Shown: positions 8,434-18,029, counted from the stretch's first letter. The stretch is DNA of 64,000 nt from Oceanobacillus timonensis (GCF_900166635.1 NZ_LT800497.1:1154303-1218302), one strand, 5' to 3'. A program made the numbers and translations. Notes: generated by a model from the letters alone, not told the origin.

Positions 8434-8463
8434 ATTATTTGCAAAATAATATTAATAAGTCAA
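8434..8463 (-). promoter_or_regulatory. Candidate promoter of the neopullulanase gene
   Basis: On the minus strand TTGACT (complement of 8458-8463) and AATAAT (complement of 8434-8439) are 18 bases apart. The transcript would have a leader of about 105 bases that includes the hairpin at 8343-8381. Confidence 0.45.
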
Positions 8464-8597
8464 GAGAAAAAAATAATTTTTAATTTTAACAAAAATTGTT
8501 GATATTCCAGCTTTTATCATAAAAAAATATAAAAGTGAACAATGAAAGCCCTTGCAAAAATAATGTGAATAGATTAAAATAAATTTTAAAGTTTTGT

Positions 8598-8609
8598 GCA
8601 AACGTTTGC
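8598..8609. promoter_or_regulatory. MalR-type LacI-family operator
   Basis: GCAAACGTTTGC is a perfect 12-base palindrome in the divergent region between the GH13 gene and the importer. This sequence is the form expected for maltose regulators of the LacI family. The MalR-like protein encoded at 13148 is the obvious candidate ligand. The core also matches 13 central positions of the cre consensus, so CcpA binding is possible. Confidence 0.7.
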
Positions 8610-8753
8610 GTATGTTGTGTAGCTGAAGGTAAATAAAATATATAAAGCAAGGAAGTAGGGAACCAATTTAATAGTTTAACAAATGATTTTATTTGCTAAA
8701 CTTAATATGTTTGTTCATTAGCGATGTAAATAGTGATAGAGAGAACAATTAAT

Positions 8754-8765
8754 GCAAACGATTGC
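8754..8765. promoter_or_regulatory. Second LacI-family or cre-like operator before the importer
   Basis: GCAAACGATTGC differs by one base from the palindrome at 8598-8609 and lies 24 bases before the solute-binding-protein start. With flanks it matches the cre consensus at 14 of 15 positions. It is placed where a bound repressor would block elongation or initiation of the importer transcript. Confidence 0.6.
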
Positions 8766-8789
8766 CTTAAATAGTTTAGGAGGTTGATG

Positions 8790-10052
8790 ATGAAGAAAAA
8801 GTTATTTATGGGTATTTCTTTGATAGTGATTTTAGCTATACTGGTTTCTTGTGGTCCGAATAGGGATGAAGTAACTGAAACAGTGGTAGAGGAAGCAACA
8901 GAAGAAAACAAGCCAGATTCACTACATGTTTGGGTTGAAGATAATGAACATAATCTAGCCGCATATGAAGAGATTACTCAGAACTTTACTGAAGAAACTG
9001 GAATTGATGTAGTCATAACCCCCTTTGGGATGTTCGATCAATTAGAAGCCATGTCATTGGATGGACCGTCAGGCGGAGGACCTGATTTATTCTTTCAACC
9101 ACATGATGAGACAGGAAATGTCTACCTTCAAGGGCTTGCTGCTGAATTGGATTTAACGGAAGAAGAGAAAAAGGGGTATTTGGAAGGTTCTATGGAAGCT
9201 CTTAATTACGAAGATGCGCAAATTGGCATTCCATCTTCCGTTGAAACTTACACTCTCATGTATAATACCGATCTTGTACCTGAAGTGCCTGAAACAATTG
9301 AAGAATTAGAAGCTTTGGGAGAACATCTTACCGTACCTGAAAATGATGAATATGGTTTTTTAATGGAAGCACCTGAGATGTATTTTTCATATCCTTTTTT
9401 TGAAGCTTATGGTGGGTATATTTTTGAGCAAGAAAATGAAACTAGTTATGATGTAGAAGATATTGGAATTGATAATGCTGGGTCTGTTCAAGCAGGAGAA
9501 TTATTACAAAGTTGGTACGAAAATGGCTATCTTCCACGCAATCTTAATGCCGACATTCTAAATGGTCTTTTTGTTGATGGTAAAGTAGGAGCTGTTTTCT
9601 CAGGTCCATGGAATATCGAGGAATATGAAAGCGCATTAGGAGATAGTTTAGCAACAGCTCCACTTCCAGATTTAGATGGAGAACCGTTAACCTCTTTTTC
9701 CAGTGTAAAAGGATGGATGGTCAATCAATATAGTGAAAATATAGACTGGGCGAAGGAATTGGCTCTGTTTATGACTAGCGAAGAGAGTTCAGAAATTTAT
9801 TTTGAGCATACGCAAGAAATCCCCGCTCGGGAAGATATAGAGATGGATAGTGACTTATATGAGGCGTTCATGGTTCAATTGGAACAATCTGAGTTTATGC
9901 CCAATATTCCAGCTGCTTCAGCTGTCTGGGATCCAATGAGAGATGCTATGATATTTATTTCAAACGGAGAGGATGTCCAAGAAGTATTAACAGAGACAAA
10001 AGAAATGATTCAAGATGAAATTGAAATTATGGGAGCAGCAGATGCTGACTAG
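8790..10052 (+). CDS. Maltodextrin-type ABC transporter solute-binding lipoprotein
   Basis: A 420-residue extracellular solute-binding protein of the MalE/CycB group. The signal MKKKLFMGISLIVILAI ends in a lipobox (LVSC, lipidated Cys21). The mature part begins with an acidic linker and the fold start SLHVWVEDNEHN, with the ligand region GGPDLFFQPHDETG near residues 94-107. TTG 8784, ATG 8787 and ATG 8790 are in frame; AGGAGG at 8778-8783 best fits 8790. Next to a neopullulanase and upstream of MalF/MalG-type permeases, maltodextrin or cyclodextrin is the likely ligand. Confidence 0.92.
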   Translation: MKKKLFMGISLIVILAILVSCGPNRDEVTETVVEEATEENKPDSLHVWVEDNEHNLAAYEEITQNFTEETGIDVVITPFGMFDQLEAMSLDGPSGGGPDLFFQPHDETGNVYLQGLAAELDLTEEEKKGYLEGSMEALNYEDAQIGIPSSVETYTLMYNTDLVPEVPETIEELEALGEHLTVPENDEYGFLMEAPEMYFSYPFFEAYGGYIFEQENETSYDVEDIGIDNAGSVQAGELLQSWYENGYLPRNLNADILNGLFVDGKVGAVFSGPWNIEEYESALGDSLATAPLPDLDGEPLTSFSSVKGWMVNQYSENIDWAKELALFMTSEESSEIYFEHTQEIPAREDIEMDSDLYEAFMVQLEQSEFMPNIPAASAVWDPMRDAMIFISNGEDVQEVLTETKEMIQDEIEIMGAADAD

Positions 10053-10070
10053 AGGAAGGAAGTGATAGTA

Positions 10071-11345
10071 GTGAAAAAAGCAACCCATAATCCCAGAACA
10101 GCAACATTACTTGCTATTGTTCCTGGGCTCGGCCAAATCTATAATAAGCAATATTTAAAAGGCGTATTATTTTTTTTCATTACGTTAGCATTTATTACAG
10201 TGTTTTATGATATTTTAAACATCGGCTATTGGGGACTTGTTACACTTGGAACACTTCCTGAAGTAGACGATTCTCGAGTTTTATTAGCTCAAGGTATATT
10301 AGCCATGATTGTGACGGTATTTGCTATTCTATTCTATGTTTTGCAAATAAAGGATGCTAGAAAGATAGCAAAAATGCGTCTAGATGGTTTTACTTCACTT
10401 TCTATGCGGGAGGGCTTTAGACAATCGTGGAATAAAGGATTTCCGTATCTATTGTTAACGCCAGGATTGTTACTTTTAATTTTTACTGTTATTTTTCCAC
10501 TATTGTTCATGATAGGTCTAGCTTTTACTAATTATAATTTGTTTAATGCTCCTCCAAGAAACGTATTGGATTGGGTTGGCTTTCAAAACTTTACCGATCT
10601 TATTACTGTCCCTATATGGAGAAGTACATTTTTCTCGGTTCTTTCTTGGACGGTGATTTGGACATTAGTCGCAACGACGCTTCAAATTGCATTAGCGATG
10701 CTTCTCGCAGTAATTGTTAATGACAAACGAATTAAATACAAGCGGTTCATTCGAACGATCTTAATTCTTCCATGGGCTGTTCCATCATTTGTGACTATCT
10801 TGATTTTTGCGGCAATGTTTAATGATGGGTTCGGTACTATCAATCGAGATATCCTGGAGCCTTTATTTAGTTCAGGAATTCCTTGGTTATCAGATCCATT
10901 TTGGACAAGAATTGCATTGATTATGATACAAACGTGGTTAGGTTTTCCTTTTGTATTTGCTCTTTTTACTGGGATTTTGCAAAGTGTTTCTTCAGACTGG
11001 TATGAGGCTGCCGATATGGATGGTGCTAATCGTATCCAAAAGTTTCGTTTTATTACACTTCCACATGTTCTCTTTGCGACAGCACCACTGTTAATTATGC
11101 AATACGCAGGGAACTTTAATAACTTTAACATTATTTATCTATTTAATGAAGGAGGTCCGCCGGTACGGGGACAAAATGCAGGGGGAACAGATATTTTAAT
11201 TTCATGGATATATGGATTGGCATTTGAGAATTCTCAATATAGCATGGCTGCTGCTGTCTCTATTATTATTGGGTTAATAGTCGCTGCATTTGCTATATTC
11301 CAGTTCCGTCAAAGCAGATCCTTTAAAGAGGGGGATGATTCTTAA
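10071..11345 (+). CDS. Maltodextrin ABC transporter permease (MalF type, extended N-terminus)
   Basis: A 424-residue permease, longer than usual for CUT1. An extra N-terminal membrane section (about residues 1-105, with ATLLAIVPGLGQIYNKQ) precedes the standard six-span core. Such an extension is known in MalF proteins of Gram-positive maltose systems. The EAA loop reads EAADMDGANRIQKFRFI (about residue 315). GTG at 10062 is too close to AAGGA (10056-10060), so GTG at 10071 is chosen. Its stop overlaps the next start in TAATG, so the two permeases are translationally coupled. Confidence 0.93.
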   Translation: MKKATHNPRTATLLAIVPGLGQIYNKQYLKGVLFFFITLAFITVFYDILNIGYWGLVTLGTLPEVDDSRVLLAQGILAMIVTVFAILFYVLQIKDARKIAKMRLDGFTSLSMREGFRQSWNKGFPYLLLTPGLLLLIFTVIFPLLFMIGLAFTNYNLFNAPPRNVLDWVGFQNFTDLITVPIWRSTFFSVLSWTVIWTLVATTLQIALAMLLAVIVNDKRIKYKRFIRTILILPWAVPSFVTILIFAAMFNDGFGTINRDILEPLFSSGIPWLSDPFWTRIALIMIQTWLGFPFVFALFTGILQSVSSDWYEAADMDGANRIQKFRFITLPHVLFATAPLLIMQYAGNFNNFNIIYLFNEGGPPVRGQNAGGTDILISWIYGLAFENSQYSMAAAVSIIIGLIVAAFAIFQFRQSRSFKEGDDS

Positions 11346-12187
11346 TGAATCCAAAAACAAAATCGAAAATTGAAGTATTTTTCATGTATTTGTTTCTTGC
11401 ACTTATGTTCATTGTTATTGTATATCCATTACTATGGACATTAGCTTTTTCATTCAATTCAGGAACCAACCTTTATGGGGCAAGTATTATTCCAGAAAGC
11501 TGGTCTTTGGCACACTATAAATGGTTGTTCTTTGACCCGCAAAGTAACTATGTCCAATGGTATATCAATACCTTAATTATTGCATTTTCCACATCAATAG
11601 CGGCAACAGCGACAGTTGGATTGACAGCATATGCTTTCTCAAGGTACCGATTTGTGGGGAAGAAGAATGGATTATATTTATTCTTAGTTCTTCAACTATT
11701 TCCTGTGTTAATGGCCATGGTTGCTATTTATATACTGCTGAATACGGTAGGTTTGCTTGACTCCTTATTCGGTCTAATTTTAGTTTACGTGGGGACATCA
11801 ATTCCGATGAATGCTTTTCTAGTAAAAGGGTATTTAGATACAATTCCAAAAGAACTTGATGAATCGGCAAAATTAGACGGCGCAGGTCATTTCCGTATTT
11901 TATTTCAGATTGTTTTGCCGTTAGCTAAGCCAATTTTGGCTGTTGTTGCGTTGTTTAACTTTATGACCCCTTTCATGGATTTTATCTTGCCAAGAATTCT
12001 CTTGAGAAGTCCAGAAAATTATACATTGGCGCTTGGTTTATTTAATTTTGTTAGTGATCAATTTGCTAATAATTTCACTCGGTTTGCTGCTGGTGCAGTC
12101 TTAATTGCATTACCGATTGCTGCAGTTTTCTTATATTTGCAGCGCTACCTTATTTCAGGTTTATCATCTGGGGCAACGAAAGGGTAG
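11345..12187 (+). CDS. Maltodextrin ABC transporter permease (MalG type)
   Basis: A 280-residue CUT1 permease. It has six hydrophobic spans, the EAA loop ESAKLDGAGHFRILFQI near residue 178, and the typical ending ISGLSSGATKG. It overlaps the previous gene by one base. No terminator is obvious in the 100 bases downstream, where an eroded non-coding stretch begins. The ATPase is not encoded here. Confidence 0.94.
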   Translation: MNPKTKSKIEVFFMYLFLALMFIVIVYPLLWTLAFSFNSGTNLYGASIIPESWSLAHYKWLFFDPQSNYVQWYINTLIIAFSTSIAATATVGLTAYAFSRYRFVGKKNGLYLFLVLQLFPVLMAMVAIYILLNTVGLLDSLFGLILVYVGTSIPMNAFLVKGYLDTIPKELDESAKLDGAGHFRILFQIVLPLAKPILAVVALFNFMTPFMDFILPRILLRSPENYTLALGLFNFVSDQFANNFTRFAAGAVLIALPIAAVFLYLQRYLISGLSSGATKG

Positions 12188-13147
12188 AGAGATATGAAAG
12201 GTTACTCGAGTTTGTGAATAATGTAAAAATTGTTGTATATTTGAGAAGGTATGAAAGAATTTTCTGACAAATTATGGTGGTACAATGAATACGTAAAGTG
12301 GTAAGAGAAAAGACATATGAAAAAGATGAGGTGGAAAGAAGTTTTATGTTATTAAGCGTAGTCTATTAATTTTTGATTCCAATGGACATAATATTAGTGA
12401 TTAACAAAGGATTATCGCAAGGCTTGAATATTTAAAGCAACTAAGGATTACTATTTGCTGAATAATAATGTCTGTAATATCTACTATTATAAATGTATCA
12501 ATCCAATATGACATGTAGTTAATCATTGATCTTGTTATTAAATCATATGTTGAATTAACATTTTTGACTGGTTGAACCAAGAAAATCTCACACAAGTAAA
12601 ACGAATTTTGATAATCGAAGAGATTACAAATAGAAAGTATTTGACTCGTGTAATTGATCTTCGATATTTGGCAGACAGCATTAGAATTAAGTTAGAGAGA
12701 GAAGGTAATATTATTAACACTTTTTTAGTGAAATAGTCTGTTATAAACTAGAAAAGTAAAGATATGCGTGATATTCTCTATGAAATGATGCTTGAGTGAT
12801 TGGATAAAGGAGTTTAGGTTTTTGTGTTTACTTGATTAGCATAAAAAATAAATGGGCTTTCATATTTAACAAAACTTAGAAATGCTTGTTATTATGAAGT
12901 CAGTTGAAAATCACATGCATTGTTTAGAATTTTATTGATTTTATAAGAAATGAAAAAAGAAGTTTTAGATTATTAAAACACCGTGATTGTCTTAAGAAGA
13001 AATGGGTTAATATTAATTTACATGTCATTTTTTCTTGAGATGTTTTTCACTAATATTTTAATCGCTATCATTACTGTATACTTGATTCAGTTAATGCGTT
13101 ATTATTTGTTCCACTTGCGATTATTATAAAGGGGAGGAGGTTCAAGA
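12188..13147. other. AT-rich intergenic stretch with little coding content
   Basis: About 960 bases separate the importer from the next regulator. All frames are broken by frequent stops, and no ribosome site precedes a frame of useful length. One open remnant lies at 12557-12736. The rest looks like decayed coding DNA of unknown origin, not a regulatory region of normal size. Confidence 0.5.
12557..12736 (+). pseudogene. Possible gene remnant of unknown family
   Basis: This frame is open for 59 codons to TAG at 12734-12736. Its translation has ordinary protein composition (starts NIFDWLNQENLTQVKRIL, later RVIDLRYLADSIRIKLERE). It has no start codon or ribosome site and is cut by a TGA just upstream, so it is best read as the C-terminal part of a decayed gene. 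The family was not recognised. Confidence 0.3.
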
Positions 13148-14221
13148 ATGACAGTAACTATTAAAGATGTAGCAAAAAGAGCAAATGTATCTCCTTCTAC
13201 TGTTTCACGTGTTATATCAGATAGTGATAAAATTAGTGTGGAGACAAAGAAAAGAGTTAGGAATGCAATGGAGGAGTTAGGTTATCATATTAATTTAAAT
13301 GCTAGAGTACTAGTACAACAATCCACCAAAACGATTGGAGTTGTTTTAAAACATTCTCTAAGCCAGTCTTGGAATTGGATTAATCCGTTTACTCCAGAGG
13401 CACAGCAAGGTATTAGCTCTCATTGCCATCAACATCAATATAGCTTATCCATAACAACTGGTAGTTCTGAGGATGAAATCTATGATGAGGTAGTAAAAAT
13501 GGTTCAGGGTAAAAGAGTTGATGGAGTTATCGTACTTTATTCAAAAATTGAGGATAAAGTAGTACCATTCTTAATTGAAAATAATATCCCATTTACCGTT
13601 GTTGGAAAACCAATGCAAAGAAGAAATGAAATAATGTATGTTGATAATGATAATATAAACGCAGGAGAGCAAGCTACTAACTTTTTAATAAATCATAATC
13701 ATAAGTTTATAGGGTTTATTGGAGAAGATCCGGACTTTCAAGTAATAAGAGACAGGGTAAATGGTTATTTAAAGGCAGTTGAAGATAACAAACTCCCTGT
13801 TGATGGAAGTTATATTGAGTATATTAAAATCCCTGAAGATACAGATTATAAAGTAAAAAAGTTATTAAATAAGAAAAACCCGCCAACCGCTTTAGTTATT
13901 TCCCATGATATACAGGGGATGTTAGTTTTAAAAGCTTTAAAAAAATATGGATTGAGCGTTCCGGAAGATATAAGTTTAATAACGTTTAATAGAACTATTT
14001 TAACTGAGTTCGCTATTCCTAGTTTAACAACTATAGATACAGAAGCATTTCAACTGGGCTATGAAGCTTCAAGAGGAGTAATTGAACTGATTAATAATCC
14101 AAATGCCTTCAAACGGAGCGTGATTATTCCAACAAAAATTGAATCTAGAGAATCTCACAAAAGGTTAGTGAAAGATAATAATTATTTTTCTAACGATGCA
14201 GTAATAGAAAAAGAGAAATAA
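13148..14221 (+). CDS. MalR-like LacI-family transcriptional regulator
   Basis: A 357-residue regulator with a LacI helix-turn-helix (TIKDVAKRANVSPSTVSRVI, residues 4-23) and a sugar-binding core. The stretch VGKPMQRRNEIMYVDNDN around residues 154-171 resembles MalR proteins of staphylococci and streptococci, which sense maltose-type sugars. The ATG follows GGGGAGGAGG. It probably binds the GCAAACGTTTGC sites at 8598 and 8754, about 4.4-4.6 kb upstream. Only 17 bases separate it from thuA, so it may be cotranscribed with the following four genes. Its base composition is visibly more AT-rich than that of those genes, which suggests separate origins. Confidence 0.9.
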   Translation: MTVTIKDVAKRANVSPSTVSRVISDSDKISVETKKRVRNAMEELGYHINLNARVLVQQSTKTIGVVLKHSLSQSWNWINPFTPEAQQGISSHCHQHQYSLSITTGSSEDEIYDEVVKMVQGKRVDGVIVLYSKIEDKVVPFLIENNIPFTVVGKPMQRRNEIMYVDNDNINAGEQATNFLINHNHKFIGFIGEDPDFQVIRDRVNGYLKAVEDNKLPVDGSYIEYIKIPEDTDYKVKKLLNKKNPPTALVISHDIQGMLVLKALKKYGLSVPEDISLITFNRTILTEFAIPSLTTIDTEAFQLGYEASRGVIELINNPNAFKRSVIIPTKIESRESHKRLVKDNNYFSNDAVIEKEK

Positions 14222-14238
14222 GATAAGGAGAATGCCTA

Positions 14239-14946
14239 ATGAATATCACAGTATGGAACGAAAACCGTCACGAAAAAACAAATGAAACCGTTGCCTCTAT
14301 TTATCCAAATGGAATCCACGGAGCAATTGCCGACTTTTTATCAGAAGCAGGACACGACGTAACCACAGCTACATTAGATGAACCGGAACATGGTCTTAAT
14401 GAAGAACGTTTAGAAGACACAGACGTCCTGATCTGGTGGGGACATAAGGCACACGACGAAGTACAGGATGATATAGTAGAGCGTGTAAAAAAGCGTGTGT
14501 GGGACGGCATGGGATTAATTGTACTTCATTCCGGCCATTTCTCCAAAATATTTCAAACGCTCATGGGCACAGGCTGCGATTTAAAATGGCGCGAATCCGA
14601 TGATACCGAACGTGTCTGGAATGTCGACCCATCGCATCCGATTGCCAAAGGAATCGGCGAGTATTTTGAAATTGAAAAAGAAGAAATGTACGGAGAGCAT
14701 TTTGATATTCCAGCACCAGATGAGCTCATTTTTGTAAGCTGGTTTACCGGTGGAGAAGTGTTCCGCAGCGGGGCGACGTTTAAACGTGGCAGAGGGAAGA
14801 TATTCTATTTCCGTCCCGGGCATGAAACGTATCCGACGTATCATCAGGCTGAAGTCCAACAAGTGATTAAAAATGCTGTTGAGTGGGCGAAAAATCAAGA
14901 TACGCCACAACATACGTATGGGAACTATCAGCCGATTGAAAAATAA
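14239..14946 (+). CDS. ThuA-like domain protein
   Basis: A 235-residue protein with the ThuA (trehalose utilisation) fold of the class I glutamine-amidotransferase-like superfamily: [11 protein letters not shown] at the start, [14 protein letters not shown] near residue 60, [12 protein letters not shown] near residue 92 and [17 protein letters not shown] near residue 189. ThuA proteins occur with Gfo/Idh/MocA dehydrogenases in pathways through 3-keto sugars, but their exact reaction is poorly defined. The ATG follows AAGGAG. It leads a four-gene run with two such dehydrogenases and a TIM-barrel isomerase, which supports a shared pathway. Confidence 0.9.
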   Translation: MNITVWNENRHEKTNETVASIYPNGIHGAIADFLSEAGHDVTTATLDEPEHGLNEERLEDTDVLIWWGHKAHDEVQDDIVERVKKRVWDGMGLIVLHSGHFSKIFQTLMGTGCDLKWRESDDTERVWNVDPSHPIAKGIGEYFEIEKEEMYGEHFDIPAPDELIFVSWFTGGEVFRSGATFKRGRGKIFYFRPGHETYPTYHQAEVQQVIKNAVEWAKNQDTPQHTYGNYQPIEK

Positions 14947-14975
14947 AACAAGATAGAGAGAAAGGAAGAGGGAAA

Positions 14976-16004
14976 ATGAGTGTAAAAATAGCAGTTATCG
15001 GATGTGGCAGTATTGCAAAACATCGTCATCTGCCAGAATATGCAGCAAATAAACATGTAGAAATCGCAGCAGTTTGCGATATTGTCCAGGAAAGGGCAGA
15101 AGAAGCGGCAGCAACTTATCAGGCAAAAGCGTATACGGATTATAAGACATTGTTAAAAGACGAAAACGTAGATGCAGTCAGTATTTGTCTGCCAAACTAC
15201 TTACATGCGCCTGTCAGTGTCGATGCACTAAATGCCGGAAAACATGTACTTTGTGAAAAGCCAATGGCAACCTCTACAGAAGAAGCAGACCAAATGATAG
15301 AAGCGGCGAAACAGAGTGGAAAGAAATTAATGATTGGGCATAATCAACGTTTTGTTCCGTCGCACCAAAAAGCGAGAGAGCTGATTGCCTCTGGAGCAAT
15401 TGGAAAGATTTACAGCTTCCGTACAACATTCGGACATGGTGGTCCGGAAGGGTGGAGCGCAGATGGCAAAGAAAGCTGGTTCTTTAAAAAAGATGAAGCT
15501 TTCATTGGTGCCATGGGTGATTTAGGTATACATAAGGCGGATTTAATCCGTTATGTATTACAGGATGAGATGGTGGAAGTCGGGGCATTTGTAGAAACAA
15601 GTGCGAAAGCGGATACGGACGTCGATGATAATGCATCGCTTATCTTAAAATCAGCGAACGGCATTATCGGCACTTTGGCGGCAAGTTGGGCTTATACAGC
15701 AAACGAAGATAATTCCACGGTGATTTACGGAGAGAAAGCAATATTGCGGTTGGAAGATGACCCGACCTATTCGCTGGTAGCTCAGTATGCGAGTGGCGAA
15801 ACTGTCAAATACGAACTTGGCGGTATTCAATCCAATGATGAAGGCGGTCAGACTACAACACATGTGATTGATCATTTTATCGAGTCCATTCAAAATAACA
15901 CCACGCCTCTTATTGATGGAGAAGAAGGCAAGAAATCGCTCGTTATTATTTTAGGAGCTTTAGAATCAGTAGAAACGAAAAGAATTTATTCATTGGAGAA
16001 GTGA
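14976..16004 (+). CDS. Gfo/Idh/MocA-family NAD(P)-dependent oxidoreductase
   Basis: The 342-residue enzyme starts with a Rossmann fold (VIGCGSIAKHRHLPEY, residues 7-22) and carries the family signature HVLCEKPMA around residues 90-98, whose lysine is catalytic in relatives. The second domain has GAMGDLGIHKADL (near residues 182-194), which supplies the substrate histidine. Such enzymes oxidise or reduce sugar hydroxyls, often at C3. It lies between thuA and a second member of the same family (6-base gap), so the two may act in sequence or as a pair. Confidence 0.94.
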   Translation: MSVKIAVIGCGSIAKHRHLPEYAANKHVEIAAVCDIVQERAEEAAATYQAKAYTDYKTLLKDENVDAVSICLPNYLHAPVSVDALNAGKHVLCEKPMATSTEEADQMIEAAKQSGKKLMIGHNQRFVPSHQKARELIASGAIGKIYSFRTTFGHGGPEGWSADGKESWFFKKDEAFIGAMGDLGIHKADLIRYVLQDEMVEVGAFVETSAKADTDVDDNASLILKSANGIIGTLAASWAYTANEDNSTVIYGEKAILRLEDDPTYSLVAQYASGETVKYELGGIQSNDEGGQTTTHVIDHFIESIQNNTTPLIDGEEGKKSLVIILGALESVETKRIYSLEK

Positions 16005-16010
16005 CGGAAC

Positions 16011-17045
16011 ATGAAAAGGTTGAAAATGGGGCTTATAGGTGCAGGGGGAATTGCGGAGAGCCGCCATATCCCCGCTTACCAAGCACTGAGTGAACAGGTG
16101 GAAATCACAGCAGTACAAGATGTGAATCTTGTTCGTGCCAAAGAAGTAGCAGAAAAATATGCGATTCCGAATGTGTTTGAGGATTATTTGAAAATGTTTC
16201 AACATGTAGATGCGGTAACCATCTGCACACCAAATAAATTTCATGAACCGATAGCGGTTGCCGCTCTGAATCAAGGTGTTCATGTTTTATGCGAGAAACC
16301 GATGGCAATGAATGCAGATGAAGGAAAGCGGATGCTAGAAGCAGCGGAAGCAAATAACAAAATTTTAATGATTGGCTATCATTATCGTTTTGTTGATTCT
16401 GTCATGCTGGCAAAAGAAGCGATGCTGGAAGTAGGAGCGCCTATTGTTACGCGGGTGCAAGCCTTGCGTCAGAGGAAAGTTCCCGGCTGGGGCGTGTTTA
16501 TCAACAAACAGCTTCAAGGCGGCGGAAGCTTGATTGACTGGGGATGTCATTTACTTGATACGGCTTTCTGGCTTGTGGCGCCTTCCAAACCAATCGAAGT
16601 TAATGCACAGACTTATCAGCGCTTAAGTAAGCAGCCAAATCAGGTCAACGATTGGGGAAGTTATGATCATGAAGCAGTAGATGTGGATGATCATGTGAGT
16701 GCCTATATCCGGTTCGATGATGGGAGCACGTTGTTATTTGAATGTTCCTGGGCCGCAAATATTAAAGCGGATAAAACCCATGTATCGATATCTGGTGAAG
16801 ACGGAGGAATAAACGTGTTCCCTTATGAATTCTATCAGCCGAAATATCATAGAATGATGGAGACAAAGACAGATACAACAGAAAATCAACAGGAAGCGGC
16901 GCTTTTACAAGCACAACATTTTATTGATGTATGCTCAGGAAAAGAAACATTAAAAAACAGTCCAGAGGATGCGTTGTTGGTCACGAAAGTCATCGATGCT
17001 ATTTATGAAAGCAGTGAGCAGGGAAAAAGTATCTTAATTAACTAA
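16011..17045 (+). CDS. Second Gfo/Idh/MocA-family oxidoreductase
   Basis: A 344-residue paralogue of the preceding enzyme. It has LIGAGGIAESRHIPAY (residues 8-23) for NAD(P) binding, HVLCEKPMAM near residues 90-99 and GGSLIDWGCHLLDTAFW near residues 172-188 carrying the substrate-site Asp and His. Adjacent pairs of such dehydrogenases are usual in inositol and 3-keto-glycoside pathways, where one makes and one reduces the keto intermediate. The role assignment is inference. A 15-base gap separates it from the isomerase gene. Confidence 0.94.
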   Translation: MKRLKMGLIGAGGIAESRHIPAYQALSEQVEITAVQDVNLVRAKEVAEKYAIPNVFEDYLKMFQHVDAVTICTPNKFHEPIAVAALNQGVHVLCEKPMAMNADEGKRMLEAAEANNKILMIGYHYRFVDSVMLAKEAMLEVGAPIVTRVQALRQRKVPGWGVFINKQLQGGGSLIDWGCHLLDTAFWLVAPSKPIEVNAQTYQRLSKQPNQVNDWGSYDHEAVDVDDHVSAYIRFDDGSTLLFECSWAANIKADKTHVSISGEDGGINVFPYEFYQPKYHRMMETKTDTTENQQEAALLQAQHFIDVCSGKETLKNSPEDALLVTKVIDAIYESSEQGKSILIN

Positions 17046-17060
17046 AGGGAGGCATAAAAA

Positions 17061-18029
17061 ATGAAATTAGGTGTATTTACGGTTTTATTTGCAGAGAAGA
17101 AGCTGGAAGACATGCTGGATTATGTGAAAGATGCCGGATTGGATGCGGTGGAAATAGGGACAGGAGGCAACCCTGGAACGGCGCATTGTCAACTGGATGA
17201 GCTGTTGGAAAACAGTGATAAACGAAAAGAATTTAAAGACAAGATTGAATCACGCGGACTAACCATCAGCGCATTCAGCTGTCATGATAATCCTGTTTCA
17301 CCAAACAAGGCCCATGCAAAAGCGAGCCATGACACGTTTGTGAAAACGGTACGTTTAGCAGAGATGCTGGATGTTCCGGTTGTTAATACATTTTCCGGAA
17401 CGCCGGGATCCAATGAAGATTCGAAATATCCGAATTGGCCAGTAACTCCTTGGCCGACAGAATACTCTGATATTTTGAAATGGCAATGGGAAGAAAAGTT
17501 GATTCCGTATTGGAAAGAGCAGGGACAATTTGCTGAAGATCATGGTGTCAAAGTAGGGTTGGAGCTGCATGCCGGTTTTCTGGTTCATACACCTTATACC
17601 ATGCTGAAGCTTCGGGAAGCAACGAATAATGCAATTGGTGCCAACCTGGACCCGAGTCATTTATGGTGGCAGGGAATCGATCCGGTAGCGGCCATCAAGA
17701 TTCTGGGCAAAGCGAATGCGATTCATCATTTTCATGCCAAAGATACGTACATTGACCAAGACAATGTGAACATGTATGGCTTAACCGACATGCAGCCGTA
17801 TGGAGAAGTGCAGACGCGGGCCTGGAGCTTCCGTTCGGTAGGATATGGGCATAGTATTCAGGAGTGGTCCAATATGGTCAGTGCGCTTCGGACATATGGC
17901 TATGATTATGTGATCAGTATCGAACATGAAGACCCAATCATGTCGATTGAAGAAGGTTTTCATAAAGCAGTACAAAATTTAAAACAGGTGAATATCACAG
18001 AGCCTCCAGCTTCGATGTGGTGGGCTTAG
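17061..18029 (+). CDS. Sugar phosphate isomerase/epimerase-type TIM-barrel protein
   Basis: This 322-residue protein belongs to the xylose isomerase-like TIM barrel (AP endonuclease 2) superfamily. Probable metal ligands are in VGLELHAGF (Glu), GANLDPSHLWW (Asp, His), HHFHAKDTY (His) and ISIEHEDPI (Glu). Members include IolE-type dehydratases, epimerases and keto-sugar lyases. It is preceded by AAAGGGAGG. With ThuA and two Gfo/Idh/MocA enzymes it would process a keto-sugar or keto-glycoside. The exact substrate cannot be read from the sequence. The protein ends with a tryptophan-rich tail. Confidence 0.92.
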   Translation: MKLGVFTVLFAEKKLEDMLDYVKDAGLDAVEIGTGGNPGTAHCQLDELLENSDKRKEFKDKIESRGLTISAFSCHDNPVSPNKAHAKASHDTFVKTVRLAEMLDVPVVNTFSGTPGSNEDSKYPNWPVTPWPTEYSDILKWQWEEKLIPYWKEQGQFAEDHGVKVGLELHAGFLVHTPYTMLKLREATNNAIGANLDPSHLWWQGIDPVAAIKILGKANAIHHFHAKDTYIDQDNVNMYGLTDMQPYGEVQTRAWSFRSVGYGHSIQEWSNMVSALRTYGYDYVISIEHEDPIMSIEEGFHKAVQNLKQVNITEPPASMWWA

